Shown: positions 55,690-64,000 of the stretch, piece after piece
How the letters are laid out: every line of letters starts with the position of its first letter
Position numbering within the stretch: position 1 is the first letter of the stretch
Assembly (NCBI GenBank): GCA_947359465.1
Contig: OX375875.1
Coordinates: 15,339,439 to 15,403,438, forward strand
DNA length: 64,000 nucleotides
Reading direction: 5' to 3'
DNA from: Metellina segmentata
Lineage: Eukaryota > Arthropoda > Arachnida > Araneae > Tetragnathidae
Translations under genes and position numbers: made by a program
Notes under the pieces: model-generated
Database searches by the model: none
Seen by the model: only the letters and a program-made list of their open reading frames with translations
Told to the model about the DNA's origin: nothing

Positions 55690-56520
55690 ATATGAAGTTT
55701 TTCTCTGATGTCTCAGGGTATATGATTACAAATTCATTTTATGTATGAAAGGATCGCCAGGCTTCGATTAGCGTTAGTGAAAGTTAGTTTTCGTTTTGGT
55801 GTCTCCCTCTAGTGTTGCGAAAATCCCATTTCCTTAAAAATCGACCATTAATATAATCAACCCGATAGTTCATTTAGTGATGTATTACCAGCTTGTGAAA
55901 GTTCGCCTCAAAAGAATTTTGATTTCACTTAGTTGAATCGATCATTTTCTATGTATTATAGGGAATAAATGAGTCAGCTTACACAGTTACGATTTGAAAT
56001 ATCCGATAAGTGTTATAATGTAACGAGCGGATAAAAATATATCACTGACGACCGACCGAAAGCCCTTGAAACTGATAATCGATTCATATTCATTTCTCAG
56101 TTCAATCGTGCTAAAATATAAATTTTTTTTGTGTTTTTTCTGTTCATGTTTAATTTTCCATTTCAATAAAAGCACTAAATGTTTCATATATTTGTGATGA
56201 GAAACCATTACGTGTAGTAAATATTTTCAGTGAACAACATTTTTTTTCTGCATTTTAATCTCAATATGAAATGTACCTAATGGGAAAAATTTTTAAGAAT
56301 ATATTTATTTGGAAATGTGTGTGCAGAAACAGTGACATTTTCCATGGAATACAGACTACAGTGCTAAAATTAATTGATAGATTATAATGTTTTATGTGAT
56401 GTTCATAAATATTAGTTTGTCATATCCAAACTAAATGTATCATTATTGTGATTCCACACACACCATTGAGGGACAGTGAACCACATCGTACAGCAATGCT
56501 CTGCCAAAACACTTTGTAGA
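55690..56520 (-). other. 5' flank module of GR4
   Basis: The fullest copy of the duplicated upstream module. It has TCTAGTGTTGCGAAAATCCC (55810), CATTAATATAATCAACCCGATAG (55847), GTTCGCCTCAAAAG (55901), GTAACGAGCGGATAAAA (56019), TGTGTGCAGAAACAGTGAC (56319) and TTGAGGGACAGTGAACCAC (56465). Confidence 0.55.
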
Positions 56521-56679
56521 ACAGTCGTTGATGTCTATGAGAGAAGCAGTATACATGATATTTATCTTGATCCCTGGAAAAGCAAACCTACAGTTTTATG
56601 CTTTTATGTTTACTCTAAAATAGTATACTCAGTCTATGATGTTCTTATAAAAAAAATTTCAGAAATTATGTTATAATTA

Positions 56680-57890
56680 CAGCAACTTTTTGCAACAAAT
56701 GCAACTTTTTGTCACACGTTCTAAGCTGCATGTAAAGTACTAAAACCAAAACTCCTCCGTCATGGGGTGTATTGTGAGTTATAACCGTAACATAAATGCA
56801 ACTTTCTTCTAAATGCAACCAGCTTATTTAGCTTAAGATTAATTAATACAAAATTACAATTTCATTTTTTTGCTCTCTGAATCAACCTTTCGATCACGTG
56901 TGTCTGATCTAGCGAACGTTGGCTGTGCAGGCTGTTGGGGTACTCTGACCACGTTTCGGATAACCTGGCGCACCTAGCACTCCTCCCACATGCCCGGGTC
57001 TTCTTTCTTTTTATCATTAGAGACCTTCCCTGCTAATCCACTGTGGGTTTTCAGTAACTCGGTACGGAGGGGATTGCTTCCATTCAGAAGAAGAAGAAGA
57101 AGATCTTGCGAACGAAGTATTTCGGATCAAAGAAGAAGTTCGTGGAAAGAAGGTGTTCGTCCCAACAGATAAAAGTGATATAAATGACTAGAAGTGCATT
57201 AATACATAGGTTGGCACTCTTGATAGCCCAGAGGAAACTTTCGTAATCGACTGCAGAGTTTGTGAAATAAGTGTTGATCATCAATATGTTGTTCGCCTTG
57301 TAGATGACGTTTAAAATTCTCTGAATGTTGAGTGAAATCATTTTGCACTTCAGCTATCCGGTACAGAATATTATACGACTGATGCTGGACACACACTCAA
57401 GGTGCTTTATCCGCGATTACTCCAACTTACTTGCGTGGCACACTTGTTTCATAACTGCAAAAAAATTCCGCGGATTTTAGACAAATGTGGACAGTTTCAT
57501 CCCTTGTGTTAAGGCAGCTACAGTACAAAACAACTTCGAAAAGCCGGTTTTCAGACCTTTGGCCAACTTTATGTGCCAGTACTTACACGCTGGGCTACGT
57601 GACTTCGGACATACGTTTTTCAATGTTAAAGAAATTACTGGACAATAATTGGCTATTCAATGACACCAATCTTCTTCTGTATTTAATGATGTATTATAAT
57701 ACTGTTGTACACGACTATAGTAGTCAATAAAAATTTTTAATTTGTTTATGAATAATTTATTTTAGATTTTTGTGTATCTAAAGTAAATGCCACTTTATTT
57801 CCATAAATGCAACTTTATTTCTATAAATGCAACTTTAGGGAACGATAAATGCAACTTTTCCCATTTGTACTGCAACAAAAAGTTGCCCTA
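56680..57890 (+). mobile_element. hAT-like transposon with subterminal ATGCAACTTT repeats
   Basis: The ends pair as CAGCAACTTTTTG on the left against CTAGGGCAACTTTTTG from the right. ATGCAACTTT-type motifs repeat inside both ends (56697 and 56797 on the left; 57787-57855 on the right). The interior plus strand near 57395-57605 reads TLKVLYPRLLQLTCVAHLFH, then NCKKIP and, after a frame break, VPVLTRWAT. This resembles the central part of hAT/DUF659-type transposases (LYP....TC.AH..H ... P...TRWGTW). Heavily decayed. Confidence 0.55.
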
Positions 57891-57894
57891 GTTA

Positions 57895-58670
57895 AAATAA
57901 CAGAAATGAGAATCTCGCGCGTCGTCAAAGGATATCATAGCGTGAAGTGATGTACAGTTGAAAGTTCACGAGTTGAGGGACAGACAATTGCGAAAAATGG
58001 CGTATTAAATATTTTAATAAAACTGACAATTTGCAACATAGTAACATATCATCGTGCATTTGAGCACCTTATTCTATGGAGCTCGTGACAAGTTAAAATT
58101 TAATGTAAGAGGTTAAAAATTAATTCGGTAGTGCGTGAAGATTAGTGAGTAGTGAATCAAAAATATTTACTGGCATTAATTGCGGTGTTTCCATTTATGG
58201 ATCTCAAATGTTGGAGTGGAATGTATCAGCGATCCTAAAGGAAGAAACAAACAATTAGATTTAGCGTCTGTTGGTGAGAAAGAATTGAAGATTTGAAAGT
58301 TAAAAAGTCAAAGAGTGGTATCAAGATGTATGGGGGACACATATGGGGTTCCACATAACTAGAGCAATGGAAAAATACTCGTGGGTGCAAGGAGCAGTTA
58401 TTCTGGAATACTAAAGGGAATCTTTCGTAAATTCGATTTTTAGGTGGTTAATTTTACTCTTCCAAACGGGTTACCATAACCCATCTTTTAATATCCGATA
58501 CTAAGTTTCAAGCCACTTGATTCAGCCGTTTCACTGGAATATGAGTCGTGAAAAATTGTACCCAATGTTAAGTTAGCTTCCTTGCCTGCACCACGAATCA
58601 CAAAATTTTTGTCTTGCTTCCCCGATAGTCTTTAAAATACTATAAAAATAATTTTTTGTCTTTCTGACAG
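57895..58670. other. intergenic, nothing recognised
   Basis: No supported feature. Confidence 0.35.
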
Positions 58671-58675
58671 CTTAA

Positions 58676-59182
58676 CCCTTCTTTGCATAGTGGTGGAAAT
58701 TTCCATCATAACATTGAATGCCCAAAAATTATATAAAAGAACAAGTGCACTTTAAGTTGATCGTGTCTGGATACCTTTTTAATGTCCATTGCATAAAAAA
58801 ACATAGCTGTCAAAGATAAGCAAGTGTGACTATCAGTAAAACGAGCTTGAAGTTGTCATTCCGCTGTTTGTTGTAGTTGCAAGAAACGAATGATTTGGTT
58901 TTTAATTTTGTTTTATTATATTTGAGTTTCTATTGCTAAAAAAGTGAAAATGAGTGGAAGAAAAGTTTGTAACATGTGTTTCTGTTATTTTTAGAGCAAT
59001 TTCTGAAAAAGTTTGCGTTTAATTTAAAAAATACCACATGATACCATCATATTGTTTTTTGCTAAATTTATACTATAAATATATACTAAGATTTTTTTAA
59101 CCATTTTCCCTTCAATATTGAACATGAACTATATCACCTTGATTTATTTCACCAATAAAGAAAAAAATCATGCAAAAAAGGG
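58676..59182 (+). mobile_element. piggyBac-type MITE, copy 2
   Basis: 507 bp between TTAA at 58672-58675 and 59183-59186, ends CCCTTCTTTG and CAAAAAAGGG. It aligns along its whole length with 19506-20013 in the opposite orientation. It contains a very short frame ATGAGTGGAAGAAAAGTTTG that stops after 15 codons, perhaps the remnant of a transposase start. It directly abuts a Tc1 fragment on its right. Confidence 0.87.
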
Positions 59183-59186
59183 TTAA

Positions 59187-59650
59187 TGGTGATTGTATCA
59201 TGGCATTCAGAAAATATGTGCAAAGGATTGCAGAGGTTAAAGTAGTTGCGCATATACACTACCCTACAATAATGGACCGGACGCCAGCAGATTTGAGTAA
59301 AATTCGACTACTTGTTTGGGGGTGTTTTTCGTGGTATGGCCTTGGACCTTTGCATGTTGTTCCAGGTCAATTGAACACCGACGCATCCATCAACATTTTG
59401 GATAATCAGGTTCTTCCTAATCTCTGGCAATTTTATGGAATGGACGAATGTTACTTCCAGAACGACAACGATTCATGTCATCTTGCAGCCTCTGTTAAGC
59501 AGTAGTATCAAGATATGGATGTAAAATGTCTTCCCTGGCCCGCTCAGAGTCCCGACTTAAACCCCATAGAACATTTGTGGGACGAGTTAGAGCGACTCTT
59601 ACGGATAAGGGAACACGTCCGAAACGTTACGAAGACCCGAGAATGGAATT
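59187..59650 (+). pseudogene. Tc1-like transposase C-terminal half
   Basis: Plus-strand reading: KIRLLVWGCFSWYGLGPLHV, then INILDNQVLPNLWQFYGMD, CYFQNDNDSCHLAASVKQ, a stop, [20 protein letters not shown] and [14 protein letters not shown]. The second acidic block (FQNDND) and the PIEHLWDEL Glu block of the DD34E triad are present; the first Asp is missing. The family consensus FQHDNAP..H is altered. Truncated at the left by the MITE boundary. Confidence 0.82.
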
Positions 59651-59897
59651 AATAAAGATATCCTCCATGTTCAAACGAAATGTAAGAAGAGAATGCATCG
59701 AGAATAATCGAGACGTGGAGATGAGCAGAAAACATTCGATCCGTAAATCGAGGAGTACAAGTTGAAACAGTTCACTCACACAGTAACATCGGTATTAAGC
59801 TCCAATCAAATTAATTTAAAGTAGAAATCTAAAATATATTGCAGGTGAATCTGCTTCTTAAGGTATCCGTATACAAAAGCGCTTCCTTGTGATCTAA

Positions 59898-60636
59898 AAC
59901 TTCGGCTTCCTAAGAAAGCTCAGCCGTGATGTAGCTGTTCGTGACGTCACTAAAACGTTGTTTATACTAACAGATCGTGTTGGTTTCCTAGAAAGCATTG
60001 TTTGTGAGCGTAACGAAAATTATCGGAGCAGCTGTCTGAGCCTTGACTGTCGTCATAGCGATCTCAAACAGTTGGGGGACGTTTTTTCTCTTGTAGAGGC
60101 AAGATTTCATTTCCTGCGCCAAGCGATTCTAGCAGAGGGGAGCAAAACAAACATTCTTCACTGCCATTGATTAGCTCGTTTCTGTAAAATCGGGATCGTT
60201 AAACACAGAATAGAAATTTCAACGAATTTGAAATCTGCAGAAAATTTGACACCAGATCGAAGCCTTAAGTGTTATTTTCTTTAAATAAATAATTAATTAA
60301 TAAATAAAATTGTAAATTATTGAATAATAAAACTGTTTTTGGTGTCGATCTGAAGTAGAATTTTACGCTGATTTGAAATCCGTTTAAATTTTCACTCTAT
60401 ATTCAACTATCACGAAATTAGAAACTTTGGACAAGATAATAAAAAAGCCACTTGGTTTGGTTTCTCGAATAAAATAAACCACGACAGCCGTCTATATTGC
60501 CCATTCTCCAACGTATTCTATCTGTCTAGGTTGACATCTCTAGAGTCTTTTTAGACGGTCGCCTAGTTATGCCCGCGGCATCATGACGTATCACGGCTGT
60601 TAGATAACGGCTCCACTTTCTTAGGAAACCGAAGAT
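59898..60636. mobile_element. non-autonomous TIR element
   Basis: Inverted ends CTTCGGCTTCCTAAGAAAG (left) and CTTCGGTTTCCTAAGAAAG (right, reverse complement). Imperfect pairing continues through AGCCGTGAT and GACGTCA/TGACGT. The interior frame at 59958-60170 shows no known domain. Superfamily unknown and no clear target-site duplication. Confidence 0.6.
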
Positions 60637-60869
60637 TAAGTAGTGAGTTTATTCTTCACGTGTGCCGATGACTGCTTGAGTTTAATGGTCTCCTCAAAAC
60701 TGAATGTCAAGCTGGGTAGTATGACCAAACGCTTCCAGTAAGCCATTTGAAACAACAGTGCTCAGGAAGGTTGGTAGGTATTTAATTAACGTTACAATTT
60801 AGCAACATAACGGGCTGTTTAAAGAGTGTTTCTTAAAAAGATTAACCTTTTTTGAAAATAAACTTATAC

Positions 60870-61240
60870 TGGCGTTACCAACCTGACGAAATTAATAGAG
60901 TAAGGTCTCCCTCAATGTGTGGCTTCCGAAGGGACCTGTTTTGAAGAAGATGATAAATTGGACTGGACGCCGTAGGCAGACACGGTTTCACCTGTGTCGC
61001 TTTCAGCTGTACAGACCGCTTTACGGAGGATGTTCGGGGATAAGGGATTGTCGAGAAATCCACTATACATACATAAAACATTAAAGTACACAGAAAGAGG
61101 AAAGGCAAGTGAAGGGCAAAACATGTAAGCACAAAAATACATAATGACAAAAGAAAAGATGACAAAGTGAAAATTGACACAGAACAAAATGATAACAAAA
61201 ACTAAAAACATATTCACTAAACAAAAACTATACATAAAAA
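60870..61240 (-). other. coding-like remnant, unassigned
   Basis: Two overlapping minus-strand frames end here. One ends NLSSSSKQVPSEATH after a hydrophobic start. The C-terminal part looks like transposon-derived coding sequence, but I cannot assign it to a family. Confidence 0.2.
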
Positions 61241-61457
61241 CAGAAAATCGCCTTCAAAAGAGGAAGCAAAAGGTAAGAAAATCCTAAAATTAGAACGTTC
61301 AAGGACAGACAAAGAGACAGTTTGGAAAGAAAGGCAAAGTTATTTCGAGAATTTTCAACGTAGCAGATGTAATCAATGTTGGAACTGAGAAATTCCATCA
61401 CTTTAAGGATTTTGTAGTGGCGATGTCTGTTCTTGGTAGTACTTTGGCACCAATGAG

Positions 61458-61993
61458 AGTAGTAAAACCCCGATTATCCTAGTTTCCAATTTAACCGAGC
61501 TATCAAATATTTCTATGATTTTTTTTTTAGTCCTACATTTTTCATTTTTAAAACTACCGAAAAAATTATGAACTTTATCTCATAAACACTCAGGAAAACG
61601 AAATGAAATGACACTACCCCCTTTACTTTTCACTGTATCATGCACTAAAAGCTATCGAAAGTGCGATTGAATATATAAAACAACAAGAAGAAACGACACC
61701 AGCAATCCTGTTAACCTTAAAAAAAATGTCAAAACATTTTTTTTTCAGCAGAAAAACGCCAAAGTAACGTAAAGCAAAAAACAGTAAAGGACTTTTTTAA
61801 GTAAGAACAAATTAATTATCGGAACAATATAAATTGCATGTGGTGTAACTGTATAACTTTTGTATTTGTATACATTTAATATACATTTAAAACTACACGA
61901 ATTAATTTTTTAACAATATTCGCTTTAACCGAGCTTTTTGGTTATATGAGTTAATCTTGGTTCACATTAACACGGATAATCGGGACTCTACTG
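61458..61993 (+). mobile_element. internally deleted Tigger/pogo element
   Basis: The left end AGTAGTAAAACCCCGATTAT pairs with the right end, which reads in reverse CAGTAGAGTCCCGATTATCC, the classic Tigger terminal repeat; a TA follows at 61994. AACCGAGCT phrases near both ends pair as subterminal repeats. The interior plus strand keeps a transposase tail: AIEYIKQQEETTPAILLTLK with KQKTVKDFF. The catalytic domain has been lost. Confidence 0.7.
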
Positions 61994-61995
61994 TA

Positions 61996-62240
61996 GTTTT
62001 GAAAGGAAGGTTTCACCAAATGCCACGAACTTGTGAGATCACAGTCAAAAAGGTAGTGTATGAGATCACCTTCTCGGCCACAGATGAACAGAGCACTAGT
62101 TCTAAGATGGAAACATACTAGATATACTGGACCTATTACAGGGCCTGCTATAAATTGTACCAGCTTTGAGTTCTGGTATTCTACGTCGGTTGTAATCTTC
62201 GTAAAGGTAGAATGGTAGAGAAAGTGTACATACATGCTTC
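61996..62240 (-). mobile_element. LINE ORF2 C-terminal fragment
   Basis: The minus strand gives NSKLVQFIAGPVIGPVYLVC, then FHLRTSALFICGREGDLIHY and LFDCDLTSSWHLVKPSFQN. This matches the cysteine/histidine region near the end of jockey-type LINE proteins (C.CG..GD..H.LF.C). Its 3' side is cut at the Tigger element's TA, so the Tigger copy probably inserted into it or a deletion joined them. Confidence 0.65.
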
Positions 62241-62244
62241 CAGG

Positions 62245-62878
62245 TAAGCAATCTCATTACTTTCCCGACAGACCAAATAATTGAAAGCAATAATTATTTT
62301 TTTAACCAAAGCAATATTTCTTTTTTAACCAAACATTAATTTTTAATTTTCATGCTCTGCATATATACACGATACATCATTAATATCAAATGAGTCTACT
62401 GAATTTTTATGATACACGAAAAAGGGTTTTATTGCAATTAGACAGAACAACGTAATTTAAGGACAATGTTATTTTATGTCAAATTTACTGTATTATCAAC
62501 TAATATGACAGTTGGGTTACGTTTGGTTATAATGGTTGACACCAATTGGAACTTTTAAAAGTGTTCTACTATTAAAACGCACTTTTTTCGATTTATTTTA
62601 ACAGTACTAAAGACTATTTAACATAGTATTGTAAATAAATCCTAGACAGTTGAATTCAATACCTTCAACTAACTGTTCTCATACTAAGGTAATCTATTTA
62701 AATTTTGACAGCCAAAATATATATTCTTCAGAGGTGATTGGTCAAACCTTCATCCCGGTTGGTATTTTCTTCGTCAAATTCCGATGTCGTGAGCCCACAC
62801 TAGAGTATTAAGGCCATTAATTCATTGAGATTACAGTTTTCAAAGTTTTCAAACCTGATTTACTCTAAAAAAACTATA
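62245..62878. other. intergenic, nothing recognised
   Basis: AT-rich spacer before the piggyBac element. Confidence 0.35.
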
Positions 62879-62882
62879 TTAA

Positions 62883-64000
62883 CCCATTGATGCCTAGCGT
62901 CCCTTTTTAGGGACGCTTCAAAAAAAGAGCCTCACTTTCACATAAATACAGCTTCCAACTTAAAAATTATGTAGAAGCATTTCTAAGCATTTGTTTCCAT
63001 TATATTTAGTAGACGACAGCATTTGATGGAAGTAAAGTTGGTGTTGTGGGCTTTCTATTTTCATCTTCCCGGCAAAACGCAACTTTTGCAATGTCGAATC
63101 AAAAGAGGTTAGACTTTCCCATAATTTATAAATCAATTGATCTGTACTTGATAAATGTGGTATTAAATACATTTCTTTAGATAACGTGTTTTTTTTTTTT
63201 GAATTTTATAAGTTTTTAAATTTTTATGATGTTTTTAGCGTTTTAGAAACGTACCTAAAAAGGGACGCTAGGTACAGGGGGGCACGTATATTTGCCATGC
63301 GCAAACTTGAAGAAGATCTTGGCGTTTCTTGTCGGGGTTAAATATTTTGTGGTAAACAACCATTAGAACGCTTTTGCAAAACTTAACATTTGTTTTTCTT
63401 TGGATTTTTAAAGATTTTAAATAAATAAATTACTTTAGAATTCCGTTAGTTAACGAAATTTTGGAATTGCGTTTGTTTCTTAGCATTCTTTTAACCAGTG
63501 TGTATGCTATTTTGCCTCATAGACGTCTTTACTGGTCTGCTGAAATTAATCTCAACATAACTGCAATAAGTTCTGTACTGTGCAGAAATCGATTTGAACA
63601 AATAATGCAGTACTTCCATATGCTTGCAATCCCAGGAGCAGCAACTATCGATTGATGAAAGTATGTATCCGTACTATGTCAGTCACAGATGCAAACATGG
63701 GGCAATAACTGTAAATATTGTTGAAAAATTAAGTATGGGAGGTTCTACTGTCGTGGATCTCACTTCATAACTATCTGAATATTCCAACATTGACTTATAC
63801 AGTGACAATTTATTCCCTTCTGCACTAATTGATTATTATCCAATAAAGGATTTAATGTGACTGCAACAGTGCATCTCTACTCTATCAGACAGAAAAATCC
63901 CCATTAAGCGACGTTTAATCTTTTAAAAAACATACCAGAGGTACCTTTGAGTACAAGTACGATGAACATCAAGACAACGTAATCTTAGTTATGTGGAACT
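62883..64000 (+). mobile_element. piggyBac element, 5' part, runs off the window
   Basis: After TTAA at 62879-62882 it starts CCCATTGATGCCTAGCGTCC. The perfect hairpin GCGTCCCTTTTTAGGGACGC lies at about 62897-62916. The inverted partner of this sub-terminal block, CCTAAAAAGGGACGCTAGGTA, is at about 63254-63275. A piggyBac transposase follows from about 63440 to the window end. Confidence 0.8.
63440..64000 (+). pseudogene. piggyBac transposase N-terminal half, frameshifted
   Basis: Pieces on the plus strand: RLFLSILLTSVYAILPHRRL, YWSAEINLN and SSVLCRNRFEQIMQYFHMLA. After a shift come SIDESMYPYYVSHRCKHGAI (the first catalytic Asp block, SIDE.M.P), GGSTVVDLTS and NIDLYSDNLFPSALIDYY (second Asp block, DN.F). 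KIPIKRRLI and EYKYDEHQDNVILVMWN-like text follow at the edge. Frameshifts and two or more stops make it inactive. The rest lies beyond 64000. Confidence 0.82.

Noticed and set aside
61000..61235. Small membrane protein gene on the minus strand
   Set aside because: Two overlapping frames of equal length, a hydrophobic part driven by T-rich sequence, and a C-terminal part resembling transposon text.

Overview
This is a 64-kb piece of an AT-rich animal nuclear genome, almost certainly an arthropod. It has no operons or ribosome binding sites. The only host-type genes I can recognise are single-exon seven-transmembrane receptors of the gustatory receptor (GR, 7tm_7) type, embedded in a dense mix of decayed mobile elements. 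The tRNA-headed SINE and several other repeats resemble families I associate from memory with orb-weaving spiders (Trichonephila/Nephila/Araneus). The species assignment is inference.

The backbone is a same-strand (minus) tandem family of eight GR copies between about 15.4 and 55.6 kb. Four are intact: 15478-16596, 24273-25445, 48654-49823 and 54398-55576. Four are pseudogenes: about 27.8-28.9, 31.5-32.8, 33.8-34.8 and 41.3-42.4 kb. All end in the GR signature region around TCWKIxPxNRSFI...TTFGT.xTY. Duplication carried long flanks: blocks of 5' flank are recognisable upstream of most copies, and GR3 and GR4 also share 3' flank. The intact genes tend to have tandem repeats a short way downstream of their stops.

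Layout: 0-2.9 kb, a minus-strand Ty3/gypsy gag-pol in one reading frame with several stops and with reverse transcriptase and RNase H deleted. 3-11.7 kb, remnants of Tc1, hAT, Tigger/pogo and SINEs. 11.7-14.7 kb, a higher-order satellite of about 217-bp monomers in an A-B-C order. 15.4-16.6 kb, GR1. 18-19.2 kb, a diverged 43-bp minisatellite and a pyrimidine-rich tract. 19.5-22.2 kb, a piggyBac-type MITE, a SINE and a complete-ended Tc1/mariner element. 23.2-24.0 kb, a second 43-bp minisatellite. 24.3-25.4 kb, GR2. 26-42.4 kb, GR pseudogenes interleaved with LINE, mariner, IS630/mariner-like, solo LTR, BEL/Pao and a long-TIR DNA transposon. 43-47 kb, a mariner with an internal triplication and a gypsy RT-RNase H fragment. 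48-56.5 kb, GR3 and GR4 with a Tc1 element and AT-rich repeats between them. 56.7-64 kb, a hAT-like element, a second piggyBac MITE, Tc1, Tigger and LINE remnants, and a piggyBac transposase running off the right end.

Biologically the window reads as a birth-and-death chemoreceptor cluster being reshaped by transposition and tandem repeat growth. I found no convincing new enzymatic or defence system. The most unusual items are the higher-order satellite, the two related 43-bp arrays, the duplicated 5' receptor modules, and a DNA transposon with roughly 315-bp inverted arms. All coordinates of degenerate elements are approximate and read by eye.
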